A stretch of 64,000 nt of DNA. Origin: Sinorhizobium alkalisoli (lineage in GTDB: Bacteria > Pseudomonadota > Alphaproteobacteria > Rhizobiales > Rhizobiaceae). Both the position numbers and the translations under genes were made by a program. The stretch lies in the NCBI RefSeq assembly GCF_008932245.1, contig NZ_CP034909.1:3626235-3690234 (forward strand), given 5' to 3'. Within the stretch, counting starts at the first letter, position 1. The number at the start of each line of letters is the position of its first letter. Positions 29,807 to 41,083 of this stretch are shown piece by piece. The notes below the pieces were generated by a model. The model did no database searches, was not told the origin of the DNA, and saw only the letters and a program-made list of their open reading frames with translations.

Positions 29807-29990
29807 GGTGTTTCCTTTCAGGATTGGAGTCCGTGCTCCGGAGAGGCACGTAATACTCGCATCGATTAGGTTAGGAGGTCGCCGCACGGCGCAATCTGGC
29901 GCCGACGTTGACGACAAGGAGAAGATAAATCGGCAGCGTGAGGCTGAAAATCACTGTCAATCGTCACAGCTTGTTCTATTATTTCGATCA

Positions 29991-30881
29991 ATGAACCGCA
30001 CTCAACTTTCCCAGCTCGCCGTCCTTTCGGCCGTCGCAGCTGAAGGTAGCTTTCGCGGAGCGGCTAGGGAGCTCGGCATCGCACCATCGGCTGTCAGTCA
30101 CGCCGTTTCCAGCCTGGAGGAAAGTCTTGGCATTCGCCTGCTCGCGCGCACAACGCGCAGCGTCGCTGCGACCGAAGAGGGAAAGCGGCTCTTGGAGCGG
30201 CTGCGACCGGCGCTCGATGAAATCGCCCATGCGCTTCAACGCGCGGCCGACGCGAGAGAGCGACCGGCCGGCAACCTGCGCATCACGGCGCCGCGTTTCG
30301 CTGCCGACCTTATCCTCGCGCCGCGCCTCGGCGCTTTTCTCGCCCGCTATCCCGATATCGTGCTGGAGATCGCCAATGAGGACGGTTTCACCAACATCGT
30401 CGAGGAGGGTTATGACGCCGGTATCAGGCTTGGCGAGAGCCTCCAGGCGGACATGATCGCAGTGAAAATCGGGCCGGACCTGACCAGCGCCGTCGTAGCT
30501 GCCCCCTCTTATTTCGAGCGCTTTACCCGGCCCCTCCATCCGCGCGACCTCGCCGTCCACCGCTGCATCCGTCGGCGCTTCTCCAACGGTGCGGTCTATC
30601 GCTGGGAATTCGAGAAAGGTGGAGAGGAAATAACTGTTTCGGTCAATGGACCGCTAATCCTGGGCGAAGACCGGCCGATCATCACGGCGGCCATCGGCGG
30701 GGCGGGCCTTGCCTATCTCTTTGAACCGCGGGTCAGCGGCCATATAGCCGAAGGTAGGCTGGAACGCGTGCTGCAGGATTGGTGTGCGCCCTATGCCGGA
30801 CCCTACCTATATTACCCAAGCCGCCGCCAGATGCGCCCGGCGCTCAGAGCGTTCATCGACTTCTTTCGACACTTGGGGTGA
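29991..30881 (+). CDS. LysR-type transcriptional regulator
   Basis: 296 residues. N-terminal winged helix-turn-helix: QLAVLSAVAAEGSFRGAARELG and AVSHAVSSLEESLGIRLLAR, then the substrate-binding domain GNLRITAPRFAADLILAPRL. Probably controls the divergent aldo/keto reductase gene 185 bp away. The ATG at 29991 begins the homologous region; the preceding in-frame stretch is part of the intergenic region. Confidence 0.9.
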   Translation: MNRTQLSQLAVLSAVAAEGSFRGAARELGIAPSAVSHAVSSLEESLGIRLLARTTRSVAATEEGKRLLERLRPALDEIAHALQRAADARERPAGNLRITAPRFAADLILAPRLGAFLARYPDIVLEIANEDGFTNIVEEGYDAGIRLGESLQADMIAVKIGPDLTSAVVAAPSYFERFTRPLHPRDLAVHRCIRRRFSNGAVYRWEFEKGGEEITVSVNGPLILGEDRPIITAAIGGAGLAYLFEPRVSGHIAEGRLERVLQDWCAPYAGPYLYYPSRRQMRPALRAFIDFFRHLG

Positions 30882-30979
30882 AGTCTCATCTCCTGCTTTT
30901 GGGAAAGCGGGTGGTCAAAGCCCTCTGCAGTCATTAGCCTTTCCTTCCATTTGTCGGAGAACCTGGTCCCGGAGGAAGG

Positions 30980-31630
30980 ATGAGAAAGCCGGCGTCAATG
31001 AAGTCGCTGGAGGAGCTTGGCCGCGTCCGCCTATCGGAGAACTTCTTCCTGCGGGACTTTCTGCATTCGGAGATTGCCGAATTCTACGGGATCCCGAACA
31101 TTCCGGACGACCCGAACCTTACGATCGAGGCGGGCCGGAAACTCTGCGAAGAACTGCTGGAGCCGCTGCAGGCGAGTTTCGGCCGTCTGCACATCCGCTC
31201 CGCCTATCGGAACCGCGCCGTCAATGCCTTCGGCAATCGCAACAGGCTCAATTGCTCGACCAATGCGGCGACCGCCGCCGACCACATTTGGGACATGCGG
31301 GATGGCGACGGCTTGATGGGCGCGACGGCCTGCATCGTCGTTCCCTGGGTCTGGGACCGGGAGCGGCAAGACGGCGGCTGGCAAAGCCTTGCCTGGTGGA
31401 TCCATGACCACCTTCCCTATGCCTCGCTCTGCTTCTTCCCGAAGCTTTGGGCCTTCAACATCCAGTGGCACGAGCGGCCATGCCGCACGATCCGCAGCTA
31501 TGCCGAGCCGCGCGGACTCTTGACCAAGCCGGGCATGGCAAATCACGAGGGCAGCCATGCCGCCTTTTATCCCGGCTATCCCCAACCAGAGACGGCGGCC
31601 GCACCGGCACTATACCCTGCTATTCGCTGA
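30980..31630 (+). CDS. Peptidase M15-like uncharacterised protein
   Basis: 216 residues, no signal peptide. The region FLRDFLHSEIAEFYGIPN and LLEPLQASFGRLHIRSAYRN resembles the N-terminal part of the M15/hedgehog-like D-Ala-D-Ala peptidase group, but the usual metal ligands are not clearly present (HIWDMRDGDG may replace the H-x6-D). The second half is Trp-rich (WWIHDHLPYASLCFFPKLWA). GGAGG lies 5-9 nt upstream of ATG 30980. Ends overlapping the convergent aldo/keto reductase gene by 11 bp. Function not established. Confidence 0.7.
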   Translation: MRKPASMKSLEELGRVRLSENFFLRDFLHSEIAEFYGIPNIPDDPNLTIEAGRKLCEELLEPLQASFGRLHIRSAYRNRAVNAFGNRNRLNCSTNAATAADHIWDMRDGDGLMGATACIVVPWVWDRERQDGGWQSLAWWIHDHLPYASLCFFPKLWAFNIQWHERPCRTIRSYAEPRGLLTKPGMANHEGSHAAFYPGYPQPETAAAPALYPAIR

Positions 31631-32570
31631 CGTCGTTCAACCGGCGGATCGCCTCGTCCGAAAGCTCGAGTTCTGCCGCCCTGATCAGGCTTGCCAGCTG
31701 CTCGACGCTGGTGGCGCTGGCGATCGGCGCTGTCACGCCCTCTCGAGTCATGATCCAGGCAAGCGCGATTTCGGCTTGTTTGGCGCCGCTTTCCTCCGCA
31801 ATCTTGTCGAGAACGCCGAGAATGCGCATGCCCCGCCCGTCGAGATATTTTTCCACGCCGTTGCCGCGCGCAGACCCTTCGAGGTCCTTGTGCGAGCGGT
31901 ACTTGCCGGACAGAAAACCTCGGGCGAGACCGAAATAGGTGATGACGCCGATATCTTCGGCGATGCAGAGATTGCGCAAAGGGCCCTCGAAGGACGCCCG
32001 GTCGTAGAGATTATATTCGGGCTGAAGCACCGCATAGCGCGGCAGGTCATTCGCAGCGGAAACGTCAAGCGCCTCTCGCAACTGTGCGGCGTCGAGGTTT
32101 GAGGCACCCACCGCACGGATCTTGCCTTGCGAGAGGAGCCTGTCATAGGCGGCGAGCGTTTCCTCGTAAGGCGTATCGGGATCCGGCCAATGCGACAGAT
32201 AGAGATCGATGTAGTCGGTCCGGAGGCGGGTGAGCGAATCCTCGACCGCCTGCATGATCCACCGCCGCGAAAGACCCTTGCGGTCCGGCCCGAGTTCGGA
32301 GCCGACCTTTGTGATGATGATCGCGCTGTCACGGGCTCGTCCGGATTGCTTCAGCCATTTGCCGATGATCGTCTCGGACTCGCCGCCCCTGTTGCCGGGC
32401 ACCCAGGCGGAATAGGCGTCGGCCGTATCGATCGCGTTGAAGCCCGCGTCGAAAAAGGCATCGAGCAGCGCGAATGACGTCTTCTCATCTGCCGTCCAGC
32501 CGAAGACATTGCCGCCGAAGACGAGCGGGGCGATCGAGAGGCCGGTCCGGCCGAGTCTGCGCATTTCCAT
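31620..32570 (-). CDS. Aldo/keto reductase
   Basis: 316 residues. Catalytic residues: Asp and Tyr in AIDTADAYSAWVPGN, Lys in IITKVGSELG, His in LYLSHWPDP. Of the Mocs/AKR type lacking tail insertions. ATG 32570 (MEMRRLGRTGLS) starts the homology; upstream in-frame Met codons belong to the intergenic region. Overlaps the M15-like gene at the 3' end. Substrate unknown. Confidence 0.9.
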   Translation of the reverse strand: MEMRRLGRTGLSIAPLVFGGNVFGWTADEKTSFALLDAFFDAGFNAIDTADAYSAWVPGNRGGESETIIGKWLKQSGRARDSAIIITKVGSELGPDRKGLSRRWIMQAVEDSLTRLRTDYIDLYLSHWPDPDTPYEETLAAYDRLLSQGKIRAVGASNLDAAQLREALDVSAANDLPRYAVLQPEYNLYDRASFEGPLRNLCIAEDIGVITYFGLARGFLSGKYRSHKDLEGSARGNGVEKYLDGRGMRILGVLDKIAEESGAKQAEIALAWIMTREGVTAPIASATSVEQLASLIRAAELELSDEAIRRLNDVSE

Positions 32571-32816
32571 GGTCTCGCTCCACTTGGATTGAATGAAACA
32601 TGTGCGATCGGGAGGATTTTCGGAAGAACATAGGTCAGCTCCCGCGAGAGTGACAACGGCAGCCGGCGGTTTTCTCGTCCGCTTGCCGCTTGTCTGGGTA
32701 CGTACCTCGGCTATAGTCTCGCGCGGTCTGACCACGGGAGATCCCGGTCAACCGCAAAAGAGGCGGGAGGGAGACCGCTTCCGATCACTCTTCCCGCTCC
32801 AGAAGGAGTCTGCCCC

Positions 32817-33803
32817 ATGCTACGCTTTGGAATTCTGTCGACGGCCAAGATCGGCCGCGAGCTCGTCGTGCCCGCCATTCAGGACGCGGAAAATTGCGTC
32901 GTCTCGGCGATCGCCAGCCGCGATCCGGCCAAAGCGAGGGCCATGGCCGAGCGCTTTTCCGTGCCGCACGCCTTCGGCTCCTACGAGGAGATGCTCGCCT
33001 CCGACACCATCGACGCCGTCTATATACCGCTGCCGACCTCGCAGCATGTCGAGTGGGCGATCAAGGCGGCCGACGCCGGCAAGCATGTGCTGTGCGAAAA
33101 GCCATTGGCCTTGAAGGCCGACGAGATCGACGCGGTGATCGCGGCGCGCGACCGCAACAGGGTGTTGATCTCGGAAGCCTATATGGTGACCTACAGTCCC
33201 GTCTGGCGGAAGGTGCGCTCCCTGATTGCCGAGGGGGCCGTCGGCAGGCTCCGGCATGTCCAGGGCGCCTTCACCTATTTCAACCGCGATCCCGCCAACA
33301 TGCGCAACATTCCCGCGCTCGGCGGCGGCGGCCTGCCGGACATCGGCGTCTATCCGGCAATCACCACCCGCTTCTCGACCGGCAAGGAGCCGCTGCGGGT
33401 GCAGGCCAATACGGAGCGCGATCCGGAATTCGGCACCGACGTCTATTCGAGCGTTCGCGCCGACTTCGGCGACTTCGAACTGAGCTTCTACATCTCCACG
33501 CAGCTCGCCGCCCGCCAAGTCATGGTCTTTCATGGCGACCAGGGCTATATCGAGGTGAAATCGCCCTTCAACGCCGACCGTTACGGCCGCGAGGAGGTTG
33601 AGCTTACCAATCAGAACCATGGCCAATCGCAGCTTTTCCGCTTCCAGGATGCCCGCCAATACAAGCTCGAGGCGGAGGCATTCTCGAGAGCAGCGCGCGG
33701 CGAAGCCGAGGAGGTGGTGACGCTGGAAAGCTCGCGTTTAAATCAGAAGTTCATCGATGCGATCTATCGCGCAAGCGAAAGGGACGGATGGGAGCGGGTC
33801 TGA
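32817..33803 (+). CDS. Gfo/Idh/MocA family oxidoreductase
   Basis: 328 residues. N-terminal Rossmann domain with [20 protein letters not shown] and [17 protein letters not shown]; then [20 protein letters not shown] (EKP motif, about residue 95) and the C-terminal dimerisation/substrate domain. AGAAGGAGT lies upstream of the ATG. Usually acts on cyclitols, sugars or sugar acids with NAD(P). Distinct from the second Gfo/Idh gene in the iol locus. Confidence 0.9.
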   Translation: MLRFGILSTAKIGRELVVPAIQDAENCVVSAIASRDPAKARAMAERFSVPHAFGSYEEMLASDTIDAVYIPLPTSQHVEWAIKAADAGKHVLCEKPLALKADEIDAVIAARDRNRVLISEAYMVTYSPVWRKVRSLIAEGAVGRLRHVQGAFTYFNRDPANMRNIPALGGGGLPDIGVYPAITTRFSTGKEPLRVQANTERDPEFGTDVYSSVRADFGDFELSFYISTQLAARQVMVFHGDQGYIEVKSPFNADRYGREEVELTNQNHGQSQLFRFQDARQYKLEAEAFSRAARGEAEEVVTLESSRLNQKFIDAIYRASERDGWERV

Positions 33804-33857
33804 AGCCGGCTAACGACATCGATCAAGGGGCGGTCTACCTATTTTGGGTCGCGGATA

Positions 33858-34178
33858 TCAGGAATTGATGAGAAGCATGCCGCCGATGATGAGCACGGCG
33901 CCGGCGGCATAGCGAAGCGTGAGCGCCTCACCGAGAAACACAGCGGCAAAGATCGGGACGAAGCAGAACGTCAGCGCCATGAACGAGTAGGCGAGCGTCA
34001 GCGGCACCGTTTTCAAGATAAATATCGAGATCAAGGTGCCCAGTCCATAAAGCGCCAAGGCTATCAGGAGCGTCGGATTCGAAGCGAGCGACACCAGGTC
34101 CCGCAGGTTGAGACCGCCCGTCTTGGCGCTGGTCAGCTTGAACAGGATTTGCCCGCTCGATATCAGGACCGGGGCCAC
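33858..34178 (-). CDS. Small DMT/EamA-type membrane protein
   Basis: 106 residues with about four membrane segments (from MAPVLISSGQILFKL to LTLRYAAGAVLIIGGML). Resembles the four-helix SMR/ArnE-like members of the drug/metabolite transporter superfamily. The start is GTG at 34178 without a good Shine-Dalgarno. Upstream in-frame codons (TVRKNAALTV) look like a continuation of the first helix but have no ATG, and a stop follows, so the N-terminus may be trimmed. It faces the remnant gene at 34189-35286 head to head. Confidence 0.65.
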   Translation of the reverse strand: MAPVLISSGQILFKLTSAKTGGLNLRDLVSLASNPTLLIALALYGLGTLISIFILKTVPLTLAYSFMALTFCFVPIFAAVFLGEALTLRYAAGAVLIIGGMLLINS

Positions 34179-34188
34179 GACGGTGAGC

Positions 34189-35286
34189 GCCGCGTTCTTC
34201 CTGACGGTTCCGCCACATCTCTATGGCGCCGTGACATGCGACAGTCTTTCCCTCGCCTTCTTCTCGCTCTCGGCGCTCGGCGGTGGATTGCTTGCCGTCT
34301 CCGCCCTGGCGGCGAGCCGCCTTGGACGGGCCGGACGTTTGCTTGTCCTCGGCCTCAGCGGCGTCGTCATCGCCGGTTTCGCCTTCGCCATGGCGCCGCA
34401 GTGCCTCAAAAATCCGCTTGCCGATCTGGACCCGCTGCTTTGGGAACTCTGGCCCGACAACGTCACCGAGGCCCAGTCGTTCTTCGCCTTGGCGAAACAG
34501 GGGTCGGGTGGTCTCGGTGCCTTCTATTTCTCGGGTTTCTTTGCGCTCGCGATTTGCGGATGGCGGATCCAGCGCCGCGACCGCATTGCCCTGCACCTGA
34601 TTCTTGGCTCGCTGGTGCTCGCTACCTGGTGCATCGCGCTGGTGCAGGTTCGCGGTGCCGTCTTTGCCAACCTCATCGCCATTCTGCCGGCCTCGCTCCT
34701 GCTCGTCGACTTGCGGGAAAACTCGATCCGGGAGCCGCAGCGAGTCCTTGCCTCCCTCTTCTACGTGGTCGCGGTTCTCATCTCCGTTCCGGCAGTCTGG
34801 GCACTGGCGGGCGAGGTGGCCACCAATGGCACTGCGGATTTGGCTGGCAATAGCGACAGACGCGGAGCATCGGCACGCTGCACTTCCGCTGAAGCAATGG
34901 CGGATCTTCGGCAATTCCCCGCCACGCTGGTTGTGGCCCCCTCGAATATGGGCGCCTCCATTCTCCGCTTCACCGACCATCGCGCCTTGAGCGCACCCTA
35001 CCATAGAAATCCGGAGGGCATGCTGGCGGAGCTTCGTATCGGTTTGGCAGCGCCCGAGGAGGCGGCCGCCTTGCTGGGGCGGTTCGGATATCCGGTGATC
35101 GCCTTTTGCGCCAAGGATCCGCAAACGAGACTGGTCATCAAGAAGGCACCCGACGGGGTCTACAGCCAGCTCAATGCCGGCAAGGTCCCGGATTTCCTCG
35201 ACGTTGTGCCGGTGACGGCCTCAACCGGCCTCAAGCAATTTCGGTTTGCGCCGGAATCGAGGGGTGCCTCGCCGGAAAATCCGTAG
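34189..35286 (+). pseudogene. C-terminal remnant of a large polytopic membrane protein
   Basis: About 366 codons: hydrophobic helices (VSALAASRLGRAGRLLVLGL and following), then a soluble C-terminal part ending near FRFAPESRGASPENP. It looks like the second half of a long glycosyltransferase-type membrane protein (roughly 600 residues in similar rhizobial proteins). The frame continues upstream, but before 34189 it is only the antisense of the DMT-like gene, so the 5' half and start are missing. The junction falls where the DMT gene also loses its normal start. Family assignment is tentative. Confidence 0.5.
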
Positions 35287-35338
35287 ATAGGCGCGTCTTG
35301 CTGCTGATCTTCCAGGCATCGTCGGCTACAAAGAGCGC

Positions 35339-36925
35339 ATGAGCTCGTTCTTTGATTCCGATTCTCCCACCAACGTCGCCGAGTATTCGGTGTCGGAGTT
35401 GTCCGGTTCGATCAAGCGCACGATCGAGCAGACCTTCGAGCATGTGCGGGTCCGGGGCGAGATTTCCGGCTATCGCGGCCCGCATTCCTCCGGCCACGCC
35501 TATTTTTCGCTCAAGGACGATCGCGCCCGGATCGATGCGGTCATCTGGAAGAGCGCGTTTGCGCGACTCAAGTTCCGGCCGGAAGAGGGCATGGAGGTGA
35601 TCGCGACCGGCCGGATCACCACATTTCCCGGCTCGTCGAAGTACCAGATCGTCATCGAGTCGCTCGAGCCGGCGGGCGCCGGCGCGCTGATGGCGCTCAT
35701 CGAGGAGCGCAAGCGCAAATTCGCGGCCGAGGGCCTGTTCGACGCCGCTTGCAAGAAGCCGCTTCCCTTCATGCCGCGGGTGATCGGCGTCGTGACCTCG
35801 CCGACGGGTGCGGTGATCCGCGATATCCTGCACCGGATCGCCGACCGCTTCCCGGTCCACGTCATCGTCTGGCCGGTGCGGGTGCAGGGCGACGGGGCGG
35901 GCGACGAGATCGCGGCCGCCATCCAGGGCTTCAATGCACTGGAGCCCGGCGGCGCCGCTCCGCGGCCGGACGTGCTGATCGTCGCCCGCGGCGGTGGCAG
36001 CCTCGAGGACCTCTGGTGCTTCAACGACGAGGCCGTGGTGCGCGCGGCGGCCGCCTCGGGCATTCCGCTGATCTCGGCCGTCGGCCACGAAACGGATTGG
36101 ACCTTGATCGACTATGCGGCCGACCAGCGGGCGCCGACGCCGACGGGGGCGGCCGAAATGGCGGTGCCGGTCAAGGCGGAACTCGAGGCGCAGGTTGCAA
36201 GCCTCGGCGCTCGCCTCAAGGGCGCCGTGATGCGGCAGATGGACCACCGGCGCCACGGGCTGCGCGCGCTCGCCCGCGCGCTGCCGTCGCTCGACCAGCT
36301 GCTGGCGCTGCCGCGGCGCCGCTTCGACGAGGCGTCCGCCGGTCTCGGCCGCGGATTGGAGATGAACACGGCCAATAAGCGGCGCAGCTTCGAGCGCACG
36401 GCCGCCCATCTGCGCCCGGAGCTCATCGGAACGCGGATTGGCGATCGCCGGCAGCGCGTTTCCGATCTCGTGAATCGCGCAGAGCGGTGCGTCGAACGCC
36501 AGCTCGACCGGCGTCAGTCGCGCGTTTCCGCCGCCGATGCTTCGTTACGCGCACTGCCTTCGCGTCTCGTCGGACAGATCCACCGTGCCCAGGATCGCGT
36601 CTCGGGTCTCGGCGCACGGGGCGACGCAGCGATCGGGGCGGAGCTCCGCCGGCTGAAAGGCGCGCTCGCCGCGCAGGACCGGGTGCTTCAGTCCCTCTCC
36701 TATCGCAACGTGCTCGGGCGCGGCTTTGCGCTCGTGCGGGACGCCGAAGGTGAACCCGTCAAACAGGCGGCAGCCGTGAAGCCGGGCATGGTCCTCTCGG
36801 TGGAGTTTGCCGATGGTCGGGTATCTGCAGTCGCGAGCGAAGACGACGCACCGCCCACGCCGGCTGCACCGAAGAGGCGAGCGGCGCGGGCCGTGGAACC
36901 CTCCAAGCAGGGCAGCCTGTTCTGA
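35339..36925 (+). CDS. xseA: Exodeoxyribonuclease VII large subunit
   Basis: 528 residues. N-terminal OB-fold ([21 protein letters not shown]), then the catalytic domain with [35 protein letters not shown] and [25 protein letters not shown] (split). The coiled-coil region follows, and the C-terminus [17 protein letters not shown] is family-like. Longer at the C-terminus than E. coli XseA, by a basic tail. With XseB it degrades single-stranded DNA in repair and recombination. No xseB in the window. Confidence 0.95.
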   Translation: MSSFFDSDSPTNVAEYSVSELSGSIKRTIEQTFEHVRVRGEISGYRGPHSSGHAYFSLKDDRARIDAVIWKSAFARLKFRPEEGMEVIATGRITTFPGSSKYQIVIESLEPAGAGALMALIEERKRKFAAEGLFDAACKKPLPFMPRVIGVVTSPTGAVIRDILHRIADRFPVHVIVWPVRVQGDGAGDEIAAAIQGFNALEPGGAAPRPDVLIVARGGGSLEDLWCFNDEAVVRAAAASGIPLISAVGHETDWTLIDYAADQRAPTPTGAAEMAVPVKAELEAQVASLGARLKGAVMRQMDHRRHGLRALARALPSLDQLLALPRRRFDEASAGLGRGLEMNTANKRRSFERTAAHLRPELIGTRIGDRRQRVSDLVNRAERCVERQLDRRQSRVSAADASLRALPSRLVGQIHRAQDRVSGLGARGDAAIGAELRRLKGALAAQDRVLQSLSYRNVLGRGFALVRDAEGEPVKQAAAVKPGMVLSVEFADGRVSAVASEDDAPPTPAAPKRRAARAVEPSKQGSLF

Positions 36926-37027
36926 TTACAGCGACGCGCACCTGAAAAGACGCGCGGCGCTGCACTTCTTTGGATATGCGCATCAAAGTTTCCGAGAATC
37001 GGGTACGATTTTCGGGCCGATGCGCTG
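36926..37027 (-). repeat. RIME-type repeat joined to a second palindrome
   Basis: ACAGCGACGCGCACC..GACGCGCGGCGCTGCA (36928-36965), then GAGAATCGG..ACGATTTTCGGGCCGATGCGCTG (to 37027). The second palindrome, CCGAAAATCG...GATGCGC, is also present at 52276-52323 and 55962-55999. Between xseA and a MarR fragment. Confidence 0.6.
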
Positions 37028-37034
37028 CCCGGCG

Positions 37035-37181
37035 CGGTTTCGTTTGGTTTCGTTCGAACGAGACGAGCAGCTTTTGGAGCAGCGCGTCAAGCGCCTGCCT
37101 GTCCTCGGCCTCAAGGCCATGCAATAGCCGACCCTGGTTCGCGACGTGGGCGGCCACCGCCATGTCGACCCGTTTCAGGCC
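37035..37181 (-). pseudogene. MarR-family regulator C-terminal remnant
   Basis: A minus-strand frame reads GLKRVDMAVAAHVANQG followed by RLLHGLEAEDRQALDALLQK and LLVSFERN, the typical C-terminal dimerisation helix of MarR-type regulators. The DNA-binding N-terminal part is missing (the frame stops at a TAA just upstream), and the other end runs into the repeat. A decayed remnant; confidence limited by its short length. Confidence 0.45.
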
Positions 37182-37251
37182 TCCAGCCCCGCTTCGCCCT
37201 TAGCCTGCCGCGACAAGACATGCCGCGGCAGGGGTCGGGAACCCGTGCAGC

Positions 37252-38508
37252 CTATGCCCACTCGCCCCTGCGCATCACCGGCACGCGGGCGCCGTCGCTG
37301 CGAACGCCATCGATATCGACCTCGCCGGAGCCGATCATCCAGTCGATGTGAATGAGGCTCGAATTGCCACCTTGAGAGCGGATCTGCTCCTGGCTGAGAC
37401 TGGCGCCGTCGATGAAGCACTCCGAATAGCACTGGCCGAGCGCGATGTGGCAGGCCGCGTTCTCGTCGAAGAGCGTGTTGTAGAAGAGGATGCCGCTTGC
37501 CGAGATCGGCGAGGAATGCGGCACCAGCGCCACTTCGCCGAGCCTGCGGGCACCCTCGTCGGTGTCGAGCACCTTCTTCAGCACCTCCTCGCCGCGCGCG
37601 GCCCTGGCCTCGACGATGCGCCCGCCTTCGAACCGCACCTCGATCTTGTCGATCAAGGTGCCCTGGTGCGACAGCGGCTTGGTGCTCGATACATGGCCTT
37701 CGACGCGCAAGGCATGCGGCGTCGTGAAGACCTCCTCGGTCGGGATGTTCGGATTGCAGGTGATGCCGTTCTTGGCGGTCGAGGCGCCGCCGTGCCATTC
37801 ATGGCCGTCGGCCAGACCGACGGAAAGATCGGTCCCGGGGCCGGTGAAGTGCAGGGCCGCGAAGCGCTGCTCGTTCAGCCATGACGAACGCCGGCGGAGA
37901 TTGGAATTGTGCTCGGCCCAGGCAGCAACCGGGTCATCAACCTCGACGCGGGAGGCCGCGAAGATGGCATTTGCCAGCTTCTCGATGGCGACCATCTCCG
38001 GGTCGTCGGGGAAGACCTGCCGCGCCCAGGAGGGATTCGGATAGGAGACGATATTCCAGTTGATGTCGAAGTTGGAGATTTTTTCGAGCGCCGGTTTGTA
38101 GGCGGTCGAGTTCGCCCGGTTGGCGCGCGCGACCTTCTGCGGGTCCTGCGAAGCGAGCAGCATCGGATTGTCGCCGGCGATCGCAAGCCGCGCCGCGCCA
38201 TTGGCAAAGGCCTTGGCCATTCCCTGATAGAGCCAGTCGCTCGCGCGATCGAAGCTCTCGTCCGGCGCATGCGCGTAGCGGGCAAGCGTCGCCTCCTCAT
38301 CCGCATAGAAGGCCGTGACCAGTCCGGCACCGGCCTTGTAGGCATGCTTGGTGATGAGGCGCGCCAGCGGCAGTGCGGCGATCGGCGCCGTCAGCACCAA
38401 GTCCTGACCTCGCTGCAATTGCAGGCCGACCTTGACGGCGAGTTCCGCCAGTTTTTCGAGCTTCAATGGATCGATAGCGTTTTTGGCGGTTTGAAGGGGG
38501 GCGTTCAT
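37252..38508 (-). CDS. M29 family aminopeptidase
   Basis: 418 residues of the AmpS/PepS/AmpII metallo-aminopeptidase family. Typical blocks: LAELAVKVGLQLQRGQDL, GTDLSVGLADGHEWHGGAS, NPNIPTEEVFTTPHALRVEG and the metal-binding C-terminal region, with LGEVALVPHSSPIS, FYNTLFDENAACHIALGQ and NSSLIHIDWMIGS containing the conserved Glu, His and Asp ligands. Normal length, cytoplasmic. Standalone gene on the minus strand; upstream lie the IS110 remnant and dut. Confidence 0.92.
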   Translation of the reverse strand: MNAPLQTAKNAIDPLKLEKLAELAVKVGLQLQRGQDLVLTAPIAALPLARLITKHAYKAGAGLVTAFYADEEATLARYAHAPDESFDRASDWLYQGMAKAFANGAARLAIAGDNPMLLASQDPQKVARANRANSTAYKPALEKISNFDINWNIVSYPNPSWARQVFPDDPEMVAIEKLANAIFAASRVEVDDPVAAWAEHNSNLRRRSSWLNEQRFAALHFTGPGTDLSVGLADGHEWHGGASTAKNGITCNPNIPTEEVFTTPHALRVEGHVSSTKPLSHQGTLIDKIEVRFEGGRIVEARAARGEEVLKKVLDTDEGARRLGEVALVPHSSPISASGILFYNTLFDENAACHIALGQCYSECFIDGASLSQEQIRSQGGNSSLIHIDWMIGSGEVDIDGVRSDGARVPVMRRGEWA

Positions 38509-38631
38509 TGCTGCTCCTGCTCTTCTCAGGGTGTCATCGCGGTTTTATACATACCGTACATGAGGTTGCTGCTCCCCGGCGGGCGGGTGACCCTTTCGCT
38601 GGTGATTCGTAGGAACGAATGGAGAGCGGCG

Positions 38632-38808
38632 ATGACGATGTTTGCAGGATTGGATGTCGGTGGCAAGCGGACGGCCGTATGCGTAGTCGAGGCGGCGGGC
38701 AAGGTCGCGTGGCGCGGGATGGTCGACACGCGTCCCGGAACCGATAGAGCTCCTGCGGCGGGCTTCTCGGGCTGTCTGGCGCCTCGAGATCTTTGGTCCT
38801 CGGGTTAA
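38632..38808 (+). mobile_element. IS110-family transposase head fragment
   Basis: Frame from ATG 38632 reads FAGLDVGGKRTAVCVVEAAG and KVAWRGMVDTRP, the N-terminal DEDD/RuvC-like start of IS110-family transposases, including the first catalytic Asp (GLDVG). After about 38733 the similarity ends and the frame runs into an inverted repeat, stopping at 38808. Some 300 residues are missing, so no transposition activity can remain. The non-coding 38520-38631 stretch upstream would match the leader of such elements. Confidence 0.65.
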
Positions 38809-38872
38809 CCGGAGGATGCAAAAGCATCGTTCCTAGCCAGACAGCCCGATCGAGCCGGGTCCTATCGGTTCC
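38737..38872. repeat. Long inverted repeat next to the IS110 remnant
   Basis: GGAACCGATAG (38737-38747) pairs with CTATCGGTTCC (38862-38872), and GGGCTGTCTGGC (38769-38780) with GCCAGACAGCCC (38836-38847). The loop carries a small perfect hairpin, GATGC-AAAA-GCATC (38814-38827). Probably part of the ends of the same or a second element. Confidence 0.7.
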
Positions 38873-38890
38873 TATCATCGGGACTTGGTA

Positions 38891-39367
38891 TTATTTAGAG
38901 CCCGTCGAGCCGAAGCCGCCGGCGCCGCGTGCGGTGGCACTGGCCCCGTCCGCCTCGCGGATGTTCGCCTGGATCACGGGCGCGATCACCATCTGGGCAA
39001 CGCGCATGCCGCGCTCGACGAAGAAAGCCTCTCCGCCGAGGTTGACGAGGAGCACCTTCACTTCGCCGCGATAATCGCTGTCGATCGTGCCCGGCGTATT
39101 AAGGCAGGTGATCCCGTGCTTGAAAGCGAGGCCGGAGCGTGGCCGAACCTGTCCCTCAAAGCCGGTCGGAATCTCGAAGATGAAACCGGTCGGCACCAGG
39201 GCTCGGCCGCCCGGCGAGATATTCAACGGCGTCTCGGCCGGTACCGCCGCGCGCAGGTCCATGCCGGCCGCGCCCACTGTCTCATAGGCCGGCAGGTCGA
39301 GGTCCTCCGCATGCGGCAGGCGGATGAGGGTGAGGGCGGGGTGGTTTTCGGGCGCGCTCATAGTCAT
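38891..39367 (-). CDS. dut: dUTP diphosphatase
   Basis: 158 residues. Hydrolyses dUTP to dUMP, keeping uracil out of DNA and feeding dTMP synthesis; trimeric. Motifs: [36 protein letters not shown] and the C-terminal [11 protein letters not shown] with the Gly-rich fifth motif. ATG 39367 (MTMSAPENH) gives the best length; a longer frame to 39409 would add residues without homology. Confidence 0.95.
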   Translation of the reverse strand: MTMSAPENHPALTLIRLPHAEDLDLPAYETVGAAGMDLRAAVPAETPLNISPGGRALVPTGFIFEIPTGFEGQVRPRSGLAFKHGITCLNTPGTIDSDYRGEVKVLLVNLGGEAFFVERGMRVAQMVIAPVIQANIREADGASATARGAGGFGSTGSK

Positions 39368-39459
39368 GCCGCCCATAAGGGCGATGGGCCCGGCTGCAGT
39401 CAATTGCATATTGGCCTGCGAGCCTGTAAAGGACGCCGCAACTCACAGGATACTCGATC

Positions 39460-41043
<1,584 letters not shown>

Positions 41044-41083
41044 TATCGCAGAGGCCTTTTCATCATACACAGGCTCTTCGCTT

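Noticed and set aside
37205..37240. CCTGCCGCG..CGCGGCAGG inverted repeat after the M29 aminopeptidase gene as its terminator
   Set aside because: No T-rich stretch follows on the gene's strand. It may still stop transcription, but it is not a typical intrinsic terminator.
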